A DNA stretch of 64,000 nucleotides from Collybiopsis luxurians FD-317 M1 (lineage: Eukaryota; Basidiomycota; Agaricomycetes; Agaricales; Omphalotaceae): NCBI GenBank assembly GCA_000827265.1, contig KN834779.1, positions 1-64,000 of the forward strand, written 5' to 3'. Every line of letters starts with the position of its first letter. Position 1 is the stretch's first letter. A program made the translations under genes and the position numbers. Under the pieces are notes generated by a model. That model did no database searches, was not told the origin of the DNA, and saw only the letters and a list, made by a program, of their open reading frames with translations. Shown one piece after another: positions 11,287-23,720 of this stretch.

Positions 11287-12549
11287 ATGAACTCTTCCGA
11301 ATCAACACCCCCGCCTCAATCTCCCTCCTCGCTCCCAGTATCGAAACGCTGTACGTCTCAGTTTCGTTTCGACTGGTAGAAAGCCCCGGTGAAGACTTAC
11401 GAGAAAAAAATCATTCCCTCTTCGTCGTTCCCGCACCCGTCTCTATGTAGTCAATCTAGTATCCTCAGACATAACCATCCAATCGTCTGACCGGGTCTTG
11501 TTCAAAGTCCACCGATTGAACCTCGAAATGCATTCGCAGGTATTCGCAGATGCGGGCGGGTCTACGGTCGGCACTGTCGACGATGAGATTGTTTCGCTAT
11601 CTGAAACGTCAAAGGTCTTGGAGCTGATGTTGCAGTATATGTATTTGCAGCCTCAGCCGGATTTGAGAGAGGTCGAGTGGGAGGTTATGAAGGAGTTGGC
11701 GGAGGCGGTGGAGAAGTATGAGATTTTTGCGGCTATGGGGGTGTGTAACCAGAGGATGAGGTGCGTTGTTTATTTTACAAGTGCGACGTGAAAAGAGAGA
11801 CTGATAGGGCCGATGGCCGTGTAGAGAATGTCTCGCGGAACATCCCGTCGACGTCTTGTTGTACGCTTCAAGACACAAGTATACGGATATGATGAACGAA
11901 AGCGCCGAGGCGACGTTGAACATCCCGCCATACACCATGCTGAGCTGTGTACCCCCCGATATCTTTGCTGCGTGGGTACGTTGTTCCGCCCGCCTCCTCT
12001 CCGCCTTACGATATGCTCACGATAAACCCATACTTTCCCCTTTCCAAGATTGAATACCAACAGCACTATCATACCCTCGTCTCCAAAGAATTCACCCGAT
12101 TTGGTCCGACTCGACATCACGGCGGAGTTACTGTGCCCTGCGAATTCTGGCACGAACACTACGCGCTCATCATATCCGAACTCGCATCTGCATTCTCGTT
12201 CGAGGGTCCGCCTCGACCTCGTACCCGACACGGGCTGCGTCACTCTGGTTCGGGGTCGGGGATGGGGATGGGGACGGCGGGGTTGGCGTCTGTGTTGGGC
12301 CCTAGTGCGGCGGCGGCGGCGGTCGCAGCGTCGATTGCTACGGGGGCGAATGCGACGTATTTGAGTTCTCGAGTGGGGGGGATGTGGGGAGGGAGTCGGA
12401 GTGTTTTGGCGAGATTCCCGTGGATGCTTGAGAGGAGGCAGGATATAGGTGGGGATAAGTGTGTAGATTGTAGACGGGATCTGGGGCATTGGATAAATCA
12501 GACGGAAAGGGATTGGAGGGATTCGAGAAAGTTTGCAGAGTATTTGTAA
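11287..12549 (+). CDS. BTB/POZ domain protein with C-terminal Cys pair
   Basis: The gene starts MNSSESTPPPQSPSSLPVSK (11287), has a short intron, then the BTB core: DITIQSSDRVLFKVHRLNLE, LSETSKVLELMLQYMYLQPQ and AEAVEKYEIFAAMGVCNQRM (11459-11760). After the intron beginning GTGCGT at 11761 comes AEHPVDVLLYASRHKYTDMM and IPPYTMLSCVPPDIFAAW (about 11815-11980). A further intron leads to the last exon, which ends DSRKFAEYL with TAA at 12549. The C-terminal region includes a Gly/Met-rich and poly-Ala stretch (12240-12340, a GCG run) and a CVDCRRDLGHWI motif that may bind metal. This layout is typical of the large mushroom family of BTB proteins. BTB domains mediate dimerisation or Cullin-3 adaptor function; the role of this one is unknown. 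Confidence 0.85.
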
Positions 12550-12850
12550 GAGATCGGGAGATTGGCGTAGGGGAAGAGGGAGTTAATGATTTGTTTTTAT
12601 TGAATCTTTTGCTTTCGTATGCTTTGTAACAGTAGTTGTATTGCTCGTGCTGTAAGTGTAACTGTACCATGGATGTATTACTTGTTTGACAATTTACCGG
12701 ATGGAATTGATCTCTGTGAACGTAGTTTCGATTGGGTCATGAGACTTCGGAAGATAGATGGTGAACTGCATCGCCAAATGAGTGAGACTAGAGTGTAGAG
12801 GCGCTTCGGTCGATGAAAAAAGGAAAAACAGATGTCTTAACGAGCAAATT

Positions 12851-12951
12851 GGACACACTGGGAATTGAACCCAGCACCCCCCGCATAGAATTAAACAGGA
12901 TACTTCACTACCATGCTAAGCGGATGTGATAACCAACTACACCATGTGCCC
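12851..12951 (-). tRNA. tRNA-Ala (AGC), intron-containing
   Basis: On the minus strand GGGCACA and TGTGTCC form the acceptor stem (one G-T pair). The D arm reads TGGTGTAGTTGGTTATCA and the T arm CTGGGTTCAATTCCCAG. The anticodon stem TCCGC pairs with GCGGG; the loop TTAGCA is split after position 37 by an intron of about 28 nt. Anticodon AGC, alanine. The spliced length is about 73 nt. Confidence 0.88.
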
Positions 12952-13106
12952 TGGCGGCGAAACCGTTTCCAATTGAGTCTGTATGAAATAAAGGTGTCTG
13001 GACAACAGCAGCTTACAGCAAAAAGCTCATCAATTACAGCTTCTCCGCCCTCTGCGAAGGTTTACTGCAATAAACGGGAGCACCACTCATATCCATACAG
13101 TGGTAG

Positions 13107-13194
13107 CCAATCGGGTGACGTGCCCAGTGGTATCCACCTTATGCCCCCTCAATCCGGATCTTCCATGGCGATGTCGATGTGCAAATTATAAATA
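13107..13194 (+). promoter_or_regulatory. Arginase promoter: CCAAT and TATA elements
   Basis: CCAAT is at 13107-13111 in the context GGTAGCCAATCGGG, and TATAAATA is at 13187-13194, 140 bp before the ATG. The block around CCAAT (CCATAC-GGTGGTAGCCAATC) is preserved at 40850-40870 in front of a decayed arginase copy, so the promoter was duplicated with the gene. Confidence 0.5.
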
Positions 13195-13334
13195 CGGAGC
13201 TCAACCTTGGCTCAACCTTTACTCCTTTCCCTCTACACTCATCTCGCTGAACGCGTATCGAATTCTTAGCTCGAGTTCAGATTTGCATAGAGCATCACGA
13301 ATACCATTTCGTATATCCTTATTTTCATTGAATT

Positions 13335-14834
13335 ATGTCCGATATTACACCGAAATTTTTGCAAGGACCAAAGACTGCCTCGGTGAGTTGCATGGCGGTT
13401 TCTTTTCTTGTCGTCGACTGACTAGATTCGTCGGGGGTATGATAGATCGTTGGATGTCCTTTTAGGTACGTAGACACGAAAGTAACACGAGTAGGAGACT
13501 AAAAAACGCGTTTGTCTGTGCAGTGGAGGTCAGGTACGCTTTCATCCAATCGCAAAATGCCACATCCAAACCCTAATGAACTCGGACTTTCTATAGCCCA
13601 AGGTAGGCGTCGACAAAGGCCCAATTCACCTCGTCGAAGCTGGGCTAGTTCAACAGCTCGAAGGACTCGGATGGAAAGTTAATTTCGATGGGCATCACCA
13701 GTTTGAGGAGATTTCGGCAAAGGAGGATCCGGTCATTGGGAAACTTAAGAATCCTAGATATGTTTCGAAAGTTTCTCAGGAGGTTGCGAAAGCTGTTGGC
13801 GGACATGCGAAGAAGGGAGAGTTACCGGTTACGTTGGGTGGGGATCATTCGTTGGTGAGTTTACCAAGTCAGTTGTCGGGGGAAGGGAGGACTAGGGTTA
13901 ACGACTAGGTTGACCGGGGGAAGCTATTGGTGACCAGTCATCCCCGAGATCCACGCGTATGTTGACGCGCACAAGCGTTGCGCGATGGTTTAGTCAAAAC
14001 TTCGTGTTTTTTTACCCTATCATCTTCCGAGACATTCTTAGCTAACGTACTCTGAACAGGCAATGGGAACAATCTCAGGGACTTTAGAGTGAGTCTCTTA
14101 TCTATCCCACTGACGAGTTACGCTTCCCTCCTCCTAACTGCCCTTCTTCCCCCATTCCCTACTCCTTTTCAGCGCCCATCCAAATGCCTGCGTAATCTGG
14201 ATCGACGCCCACGCAGATATTAACACCGCCGAATCCACCGACTCCGGCAACATCCACGGAATGCCCGTCTCCTTCCTCCTCGGCCTCCCCCAACACTCCG
14301 GCTCCTCCCAATCCGACACCCACATCCAATCCACCTTCTCCTGGATCAAACCCCTCCTCAAACCCTCTCGCATCGTCTACATCGGCCTCCGCGACGTCGA
14401 CGCAGGCGAAAAACGCATCCTCAAACAAAACGGCATCAAAGCGTTTAGCATGCATGAGGTGGACAAGTACGGGATAGGAAAGGTCGTAGAGATGGCTTTG
14501 GATCATGTTAATCCGAATCGGGATTTACCTATACATTTATCGTTTGATGTGGACGCGTTGGATCCGAGTGTGGCTCCGTCGACGGGGACGCCTGTGAGGG
14601 GTGGGTTGACGTTTAGGGAGGGTCATTATATTTGTGAGGCGGTTTGGGAGACGGGGTTGTTGGTTGCGTTGGATTTGATGGAGGTGAATCCGAGTTTGGA
14701 GGATGAGAGTAGTGTGAGACAGACGGTGGCGGTGGGGTGTTCGCTTGTGAGAAGTGCATTGGGTGAGTTACTCGTTTGGAGTGGCCGGGTAGGTACTAAT
14801 CTGGTTTCGGCTTCCAGGTGAGACGCTATTGTAA
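13335..14834 (+). CDS. Arginase (L-arginine amidinohydrolase), intact
   Basis: Seven exons splice to 323 aa: 13335-13382, 13446-13465, 13524-13533 (a 10-nt microexon), 13597-13854, 14060-14088, 14173-14762 and 14818-14834. The microexons are required to rebuild the family block VGCPFSGGQPKVGVDKGP. The binuclear manganese ligands are all present: LGGDHSL, WIDAHADINT with the downstream NIHGMP, and SFDVDALDPSVAPSTGTPV. The C terminus SLVRSALGETLL is canonical. The enzyme hydrolyses arginine to ornithine and urea in arginine catabolism. Length and motifs fit fungal arginases, so it should be active. It is CpG-rich, unlike the array to its right, and is the only intact arginase among six copies here. 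An NLR pseudogene faces it tail-to-tail 430 bp downstream. Confidence 0.95.
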
Positions 14835-15269
14835 TGATGTTTCGATCACGGAAAGAAGGAATAACTGTGAATGTGAATGAAACGAAGTTTGTACCCGAGT
14901 AATAAACTAAGATGAATGTAGAGAGTATAAGAGCGTGTGTTGAAAGAATATTTGTTCATTTGGAAGTGTTTGGTGCAAGGTGGATTAGTTAGCATTGATG
15001 CTGTACTGAGTTTCTTCCGCGATCGATCGCCCAAGGTAAGTTTAAGCTTTGGGTGAGCGAACAAAATAGCATTCAGATAGGGAACGGTAAGTAGTATTAT
15101 GTACTAATGGCAAGTTCAATCAGAGGCACGAATGAGTATTTGATCCTCACAACTTTACATGACAATTTTTGCGTTTGGCAAACAACATTCAAAAAAGAGA
15201 AGACAACACCTGAAGCAACAAACCAAAAAAAAAATAGTAGATACATACTCAATAGACTTCCTATTTCAA

Positions 15270-18200
15270 TTACCCCTGGTAACATTTGGCCCAATCTTCC
15301 CCAAATAGACAGCCTTCAAATGAAAGTTTAGTGCATCCATTGTTGGAAATGATGCAAGTATTTTGAGGCCGCCAGAGGTTCTTGCGATATTGAGGTAGAA
15401 TCCAGATGATTCCACCAAGGCATGAAGGAATGTTTATCCAACCATCCGACGACAGGTTCCAATTCCCTTTCACTGGAATAATATAAGTCTTAAAAGGTCC
15501 AGAAAATTTGTAGCAGGCACACTTACAGTCAATTTTAGTCCTAGATGTGTTATCAACCTGGTTTAGGTTATCAAGAGTTGAGGTGTTCCTAGTATTCTGA
15601 CTGTTGATAGAGTTGTCTTCATCGATGGTACCCGCAACATCCCATCCCTTGATAGTAGTGAAATTAGAGTTAGAAACAATATTGGTCGCGTCATTAGGAA
15701 AAAAAAAACACTCAACTGTTAAAATTGTCTCGTCACCATGACCCTGTAACGGAATTCCTACAGCAGTGGCATCCCAAATTCGGACTGTCTTGCCATCGGC
15801 ACAGGAAGCAATTCTGGTGCCATCAAGAGATAATGCAATTGAATGATCATGTCCCTGTATGGGATCTCGAGTGTGCGCAAAGTTACTTTTCAAGTAACTT
15901 TTTTAATTTATTCAAGTAACTTGAAAGTTACGTCCAAGTAACTTTTTTTCCTGCGCTTGACAGCTTAACTTGCCGAGGCTCGGCAAAATGTAACTCTCAA
16001 TAAAACTTATTTCCGACACATTAAATATGATTGTTTGACTTCGAAAGGCTTGTAATTGAGAATATGTCTGAATACTGACATAGTACTGATATTCTACAAG
16101 TGCCCTACATCAGCTAAATGCCTATGGTTGCCGAGACCGCTGTTTAATCCTCGGGCTTAAGTTGAATATTCTGCATTCAAATGCACAAGGCCTAAGGCAT
16201 AGAGCACATTGTACCCTATAAATTCTAAGGTCTATCCAAGCACATAATTTGATATATTCACATTAATGCACTATTTCAGGGCTATTTACATACAAGTCTG
16301 CTGAAATCACATTAGAAGTACAAATAATTGAACACATGATTCTACATTTAATACAAGTCTGTAGGTGATAGTGAGCCTTCACCCAAGTACCTACAAACAT
16401 GAGTGGAAGGGAAAAAAAGAAAACAAGTGTAAAATTACTGCTTACTTGTGGCGCTGTTTGCCTTTACCCCTTTCTGCACCTTGGCTCTGAGTTTTATGTT
16501 TGCCCCTAGGCTCCTGACTGTTGGAAATGCCTGCAGCTTCTAGAATCTCCTCAAAGTTATCATTTCCTTGATCTGTCTTCCTCTTCTTATTCTTGAGATT
16601 AGAAATAAACTCCAGATTGTCCCAAGAGTGATCTGAATCCTTCTCTAGCTAATGTTTCCCTGGGGCAAGGCCAGGGCCATGATACTTGGTTGTATGTGAA
16701 GGATTCAAGCACAGAGAATAAGGATGAGATGGAGACTGCCTATATGGTCCCACATTAAAAACACCCCCCCCATCTTGAGCTACCTGTGAGTAATATGATA
16801 CTGCAGTTCATGAGATGTGTTGCAGTATTCCAGGACAGTGAGGAGTTGTGCATCCAACTCCTTTCTGATACTGAAGAGCCTTGATTTTTGGCTGTACTAA
16901 TCTTTCACAAGAAGAACACTTTAAAACACCTAAACATTTCCACTTCTCACCAATAGAACCTTTGAAAACAGCACTACCAACAGAAACCCATACCCATTTG
17001 CTCTGCTTGAAGGTTTTTGCATGAGGATCTCCTTTCTGCAATTCCCCAAAATCAGCTGTTAAGATATCAATATTCTAATAGGCTGGAAGGTTTACTTACT
17101 TTGGTCACCCTGCATGGTTACATTTGCTGCTGGAGTCTGAGAGTAACATGGGTGAGAAGAGCTTGGAATTTGGAAGGGCTCATTCATTATCTGAGCTGAG
17201 TTGGCATGAATAGCAGTGAGCACTGGAAGGATCACTCAGACCCATTTGAGAAGGCCTGCTCATAAGGGGATAGTAAGGCATAGGACTAAAACTGGTAGTA
17301 ACAGCTAGAGGAATAGTATATGGGATTGCATATTGAGGAGCATAACCTGGGATTCCTGATGTTTGAGCCCCATGGAGCTGGGTTTGATTAGTCTGAAGAA
17401 GCTGAGCCTGGGTGTGAGGAGAAGCAAATGGGATTGGATACTGATGATGGAAAGCAGGCTGCTGCATTTGGGACTGAGGCCCAGGAGCTGAACCACCTTA
17501 GTTTTTACCAAATCTGACTTGCCAAATTACCTATCTGAGAGAACTGGATAGCCAGTGTCGTGCTCCCTGCACTCCTGCACATGAAGTGCAACAAGTTCAC
17601 CATTTCAGTGAACTTGTATTATTATTCCATAGTTATTCCATGGTTGACAGCATGTCAATCATTACTTACTGATATGGATATTTGCTTACTTATTCTAGAT
17701 ACTCATCCAGCTACACACTCAACTATCCTTTGCAGTTGAATACTTATTCCAGTACTCTGTATTTAACTGAGGATTTTTACATTAGAAATAATACCTTTCA
17801 CTTTCCCCGTTTTCTCTCTCTCTAACCTCGGAATGCCTCATTGCACTCTCACTGACTCTGGTTCTATCCTTCTGAACTGTGAGTAAGTTCAATACCAAAC
17901 CATAGTAACTGAAGTGGGATTCCAGCGGGGACAGTATATTCAATGCTACTTGGCATATGAGAGTAAGGATTAGGCATTGACTGAGTACTATCCACTGGAA
18001 CTGCAACATTCTGGGAGTTATTGTTCTGTTTGCACCAATGAAAAAAACTAAGAAGCCAATTTAGCATCTTTGAATGTGAGAGGGAGAAAAGACAGAACAT
18101 AAGATTGTTGCATGTATATTGTATTTAGCTTTCAGATGCCCAGCACAATATGGCATTAGAATTCAAGCTCAAAAACATTTTCGGGCCATGGCAGCGATAT

Positions 18201-21200
18201 ATGTGATGTGGTACCACTTTTTGACCACTTTTCCCAATATTGTTCACATGGGAATGATGAACAATGAGCTCAAAGATACTTAGATTGATTATTTAGCCCT
18301 AGAGTCTCTCAAAGTAAGCACAAGTAAAAAAGTAAGTAAAGTTACTTAAGTTACTTGCAAGTAACTTTGTTGTGACAAAGTAACTTAAGTAACTTAAAGT
18401 TACTTTTGTATGGTGAAGTTAGCGGAGTTTGAAATTTTCAAGTTACTTTGTCAACACCCATGGGATCTCCTATCTGGGTGTTAGTAGTGGCATCCCAAAT
18501 TCTGATTGTCTCATCCCATGAGCCAGAAGCAAACCTAGCACCACCAGGAAAGAAGGCAACTGAGGAAATGGGTGAATCATGTCCCTTCAAGGGATCTCCT
18601 ATCTGTGAGCCAGTATTGGCATCCCAAATCCTGACTGTATTATCCCAAGAGCCAGAAGTAATTCTTGTGCCATTAGGAGAGAATGCAACAGAATGAATAG
18701 AACAAGTATGGCCCTGTAAGGGACCTCCTATCTGGGCACCAGTAGTGACATCTCAAATCCTGATTGTCTTATCACCAGAGCCAGAAGCAATCCTGGTTCC
18801 ATCAGGAGAGAATGTAACTGTCCGAACTTCCCTATGATGGCCCTTTAAGAGTCTTATTTCCACACCAGTAGTAACATCCCAAATCCTGACAGACTTGTCA
18901 CCAGAGGCAGATGCAATTCTGGTCCCATCAGGAGAAAATGCAATGGAGTAAATGGAACTACCATGGCCCCTTAATGGAGCTCCTATCTGGGCACCAGTAA
19001 TGACATCTCAAATCCTGACTGTCTCATCTGTAGAGCCAGAAGCAATCCTGGTTCCATCAAGAGAGAATGCAACTGACACAATTGACCCATAATGGCCCTT
19101 TAAGGGATCTCCAATTTGGGCACCAGTAGTGGCATTCCAGATTCTAATTGTCATGTTCCCAGAAGCTGAAGCAATCTTACTACCATCAGGAGAGAATGCA
19201 AATGACTTGATTGTACCACTATGGTCTTGAAATGAGTGACCTATTTGTGCTCCAGTAGTGGCATCCCCAATTCTGATTGTCTGGTCCTCAGAGCAGGAAG
19301 CAATCTGACCATCAGGAGAGAATGCAACTGAGCAAATTGAATTGTTGTAGCTTGGTAGGGGATCTTCCATTTTAGAACCAATAGTGGCATCCCAAATTCT
19401 GATTGTCCTGTCCCAGGAGCCAGAAACAATCCTAGTACCATCTGGAGAAAATGCAACAGTTTTACCTGAGCCACCATGACCCTCTAAAGGATCTCCTACT
19501 TGGGCACCAGTAATGGTATCCCAAATCCTCACTGTATGGTCATAAGAGCCAGCAGCAATTCTAGTTCCATCAAGAGAACATGCAACAGATGTAAATCTAG
19601 TATCAGGGTGCTGGCCCCCCTGCAAGGGATTTCCTATTAGACCACCAGTAGCAGCATCCCAAATCCTTACTGTTGCATCATCTGAACTGGAAGCAATCTT
19701 GCTGCCATAATCAGAAAATGCAACTGACCAAACTGTGTCATTATGGCCCTTCAAGGGATCTCCTACTTGCACACTAGTAGTAACATCCCAAATCCTGGCA
19801 GTCTTGTCAACAGAGGCTGATGCAATTTTAGTGCCATCAGGAGAGAATGCAATGGAGAGAATGGGAAAACCATGGCCCCGTAATGGATCTCCTATTTGGG
19901 CACTGGTGATGGTATCCCAAATCCTGACTACTTTTTCTCCAGACCTAGTAGCAGCAACCTTAGAGTTATCAGGAGAGAGTGCAATTGAGCAGATATGGTC
20001 AATCCCATAGTCCCCTATGCCATAAGATCCTATTTGAATACCCTTAATGATATCCCAAATCCTGAGTGTGTTATTGACAAGACTATAAGCAATTCTGGTA
20101 CCATCAGGAGATATTGCAACACATGCAGAAAGTGAACAATCATGACCCTGTAATGGAGCTTCCATTTCAACCCCAGTAGTGGCATCCCAAATCCTGACTC
20201 CACTCTCTGAACTGCCACATATAATTCTGGTGCCATCAGGAGAAAATGCCACTGAATCTATCCAAGATGATACTTCTATTTGAACAAGGTGGGAATCACA
20301 TATTCTTGTCCTCTGTATTACTTTCACTGTGTGTGCAAACGAGGGCATGTACTTATCCTTCCCTGGCCAAAATGGACATATACTTAAATACAAGTGTGGT
20401 GTCATTTTTTCACAGCACTTGAACCAAACAACATTAGAAGCTTTTGTAAAGATTGAGCAACTTCAGCAGATGCATAAAGAAAGTCATTTATTTGTGCCCT
20501 CTGTTCATTCTTGTGAATATTTTTCACATCACTCTAGTCTTTATCCTTATCTTTACAATATGTTCCAGAATTTCTCCACATCTAGCCAATGATTGCAGTA
20601 AATTCATTGTTTCTATCCAAAAGACACCTTACTTTTCCAGGAATGCTTTTACTTCTGCTCCAATCTCATGGGTAAGTTCACACTGGAGTAAATGATAACT
20701 CCAGAAATTGCATGAATATTCCAATGCATCTCCAATTCTCTCTGAAATACTTGCCTGAAGACCTGGAACTTCACTATCACATAGAAAGGATGAAGGTAGA
20801 CTGCAAATGTTGAATTTCAGTTGCTTCATTTTTGATAGGCATGAGAATGCCAAATTAAAATGACACTCTTCTCTATTGAATGATTTTTCCAGCTCTTTAT
20901 TGTACTGATAACCTGAAATAAAATCAGAGAATGAGGTATGAAAGGTATAAATACAGTGATCTTTTCCTGAGATGTAACAGACAGATTGTAGATCACTGAG
21001 CAAGGTTGTCACAACATCTTCTTTCAGTCCTACAAGTTGTGCCAAAACTTTATATGTTACTGGCCTCCCAACAGATATAATTGCATGCATAATCTTCCAC
21101 AATTCTTCAAACTCCTTAGATTGAAATTTTGCTTTAGGATTGCAATTCTGCATAATATCTGTATAGAGAGCATACAGGTTCTTCACAGCTGTGAGGCTGT

Positions 21201-22650
21201 TCTGTCCATTTAGTGATTCAGAAAAGTGAGCTTTTCTATGTGAAAAAGGTTTGACCTGATTGATAAACTTTGCTACAGTAGCGGTATAAATGAAAAGCTG
21301 GCCAGATAAAGTGGTAAGACTGCTCAAATCTTCCTCAGAAAGTAGCAAATCATCAAGCTCTGTCTGCAAATACAAATATATATCTTTCTCTACTGCATTT
21401 TTGTCAACATTATGCAACAGAAATTCCTCAATTGGGGAGATTTCTGAATTAGCTAGATGCATCCAATCTTGAATTACTTGTTCAATTTTAATCCTGGTAA
21501 CAACTTGCTCTAAATAGTGGGTATTAGAGCTTTCAACACCCCTGATACACCTTCACATTCATCCAGTGCATCTATAACCAGAACAGGTTTGTATGATTGC
21601 CACTCTCTCGCCTGACTACACTCTGCCCAAGGCTCAACAAGAAGTTTGGCAACCTGTACTTTGGGGCTTTAGTTACAACATCTGGTTGCTCATTGAACAG
21701 CTTTCTGAGCTGCCTGCCAAAGTTTTTAGAGTGGTAGCCTAGCTGGTATGCAAGAGTAGGGATTATGAAACAATAATCTCTACACTCTGGAATCTGTTGC
21801 AAGCAGAAAAATAACCCAGCTAGAACATTTTGATCTTTCAATCTCAGGCACATAGGCTTCACAATGGCACTTTTCCTTGTGCCTGCCATACCACAAATCC
21901 AGTATCCAAGGGCAGTATCAGAGTCACTGGCCCATTTCTCAATATCAGCTAGAATTTCCTTTCTAGTGCCTTCAGTGCAAGGACTACACTTTTGCTGGAT
22001 ACCAAGGTCAAAGTCATGAAGTGCTTGTTCTGAGTAGTACTTCATAACAAGTTCCCCCTTTGAATTTATCAGATGCTGCTGAACAATCAGCTCTTTCCTT
22101 TAAATCTCACCTTATATGAGTTATATTGGTCACCTTGAATGAATGTAAATTCTCCATTATTAACATTGAAATGATGCGCTCCTACAAAAAGTCCTGCTCT
22201 AGGCTCAACTTTAGAAGTTTCAGATGTTATTTGACCTTGAATCACTGTGGCTTCATGATGGATATTTTCCATTACTACATGAGTTTATCATTTCATTTAT
22301 ACCTACATTATTTTCTGAGCAAGCCACTTACCAGGTGCATCATTGACTGCAGGACCAAGATTTTCTCCCTCAAGCACAGTTGAGGCAAGCTTGTTTCCAT
22401 GATCTTGATCAATTGTCTGAGTCTCCCCAAGAGAACTACTTTGTATTTCTGTACCATCAAAACTTGACCTATTATCATATTTATATAACTTTTCAAAGAA
22501 TGTCACCTTCTATATCAATATCCTTAGTACCAACATCAATTTTGTCAAAGAAAGATGATGCCGGAACACCAGAATGATGCCTTTTTTCTGTGTCAAAAGC
22601 TTGCTTGAATGTTCCTTTATATTCCTGAAACATGGCTGCAAAGACAATAT
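15270..22650 (-). pseudogene. NACHT-WD40 (NLR) copy 1, disrupted
   Basis: The copy can be read from the N terminus (MFQEYKGTFKQAF, about 22635) through the Asn/Gly motif exon (HHFNVNNGEFTFIQGDQYN, 22130-22190), the NACHT region (22045-20629) and a long WD40 array (20330-18470 and 15868-15590), to the C-terminal domain (NWNLSSDGWINIPSCLGG ... FGEDWAKCYQG, stop at 15270). Lesions: the Walker A reads GMAGTRKSA instead of GMAGTGKST; a single-base loss near 21660 shifts the frame before Walker B; a deletion occurs near 21480-21500; two WD tryptophan codons became TGA (near 19012 and 18752); and a 2.6-kb transposon splits a WD40 repeat at 15869-18459. The gene cannot make a normal receptor. It is about 7.4 kb long including the insert. 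Confidence 0.88.
15869..18459. mobile_element. DNA transposon inserted in the WD40 array of NLR copy 1
   Basis: Both flanks of the insert carry ATGGGATCTC (15859-15868 and 18460-18469), so the target-site duplication is 8-10 bp. The ends are imperfect inverted repeats: left GAGTGTGCGCAAAGTTACTT, right (complement) GGGTGTTGACAAAGTAACTT. Both subterminal regions are packed with AAGTTACTT/AAGTAACTT words (15880-15950 and 18320-18450). Internal minus-strand coding fragments include a Cys/His segment at 16810-16920 (CLGVLKCSSCERLVQPK, then CTTPHCPGIL), which may be a GCM/WRKY-like zinc-binding unit. Others are a Gln/Pro-rich segment (17180-17465) and a basic C terminus at about 16450-16620 (GAERGKGKQRHK). 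No DDE transposase core was recognised, so it is probably non-autonomous or decayed. Superfamily (hAT or Mutator-like) is unresolved. Confidence 0.75.
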
Positions 22651-23480
22651 GCACACAAGATATGCAAGATAATGGTGGATAGAACAGGAAAAGTGACTGT
22701 CAAACCATACTTGATATTTATATGAGACTCTTGACCAAGTTTTACATGTGTTTGAAGTGCATCAGTAGCCAAGGAGATAGTTGCCGCATATCAAACCACA
22801 GCAAACTTGAATGGAAATACCTAGGGCTATGCAAGAGCTAGGCAGAATATAATTGAACTCCAGATCTTAAGGTACAGAGCAAGGAGTAGTAATCAATCTG
22901 GTGATCAATATCTACATATTAATATCAAGAAACCTAATGAGGTTTCTTGCTTAAGCTGACAACCTTTTAGAGAGGAGTGCTTTTAGCCTAACAAAAGATG
23001 GGAATCGTAAGTATTCATAATGGAGAAGATTGAATTATACACACAAAAGGGATGGACCTGTCAAACTTAGTACATAGTTGTCCCATGTAGTGTGACAACA
23101 ATTGCCAGATGTACCTTAAACATCATTACACCATCACAAGCCATCTTCCCATCTGCCACTGATCAAGACCAAGCAATTTGCCCCACTGTCAGTCTCAATC
23201 AACTGTCATCCTTACTGGCCTTACCTTGGCCTGGGGTTGTACAGGCAATTTCCAAGAGGTGAATAGACAGAGATTCTGTCAAACCAACCTCTGTATAAAT
23301 TCTTGTCTGGTAGTCTCCCATTTGTGTCACTGCAGTGATTATGAAGGGAGAGGTAGACCAATGATCAATTAATGTATGGAACTGACCAGGTGGGTACTAA
23401 TTTGGTTTTGGCTTACAGGTGAGATGCTATTGTGATGATGTTCAAGCGACAGAAAGGGAAACATTCACTTTGAATTTGAA
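22640..23480. repeat. Segmental duplication, left copy (matches 29690-30470)
   Basis: The region upstream of NLR copy 1 matches the region upstream of NLR copy 2 over roughly 0.8 kb. Shared words include AAGGAGATAGTTGCC, GGGATGGACCTGT and CAAGAGGTGAATAGACAG, in the same order and spacing. The right part runs into the arginase remnant. No gene is supported in 22650-23370. Confidence 0.7.
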
Positions 23481-23720
23481 AGTTTGTATCAGAGCCTTGA
23501 ACTAGTTTGATAGGATAAGCTTTAGAGAGGATAAACATGTGTTGAGAAGGTCCTTTTCATCCAAAGATGTTTCATGCAATGTGGTCCAGTGGATTGGTTA
23601 GTATTGACATTATACTGATTCTCTTCTGCAGTTAATCACAGAAGGTGAGTTTGAGATGCATATAGTACTTCTGAGTGAGTGGAAATAAAACATAATGGCA
23701 TACAAATAGGGAACAGTATG
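23380..23720 (+). pseudogene. Arginase remnant (last exon and 3' flank only)
   Basis: TTTGGTTTTGGCTTACAG followed by GTGAGATGCTATTGTGATGA matches the end of the last intron and the terminal exon of the intact arginase (14795-14835). The following 240 bp match the arginase-NLR spacer at 14840-15085, including GGGAACAG-GTAGTA near 23710. All upstream exons are lost. The stop codon region has drifted (TAA to TGA). Confidence 0.75.

Noticed and set aside
11770..12489. Minus-strand Arg/Pro-rich frame of 239 codons
   Set aside because: Antisense to the BTB gene exons, with composition typical of GC-rich antisense reading.
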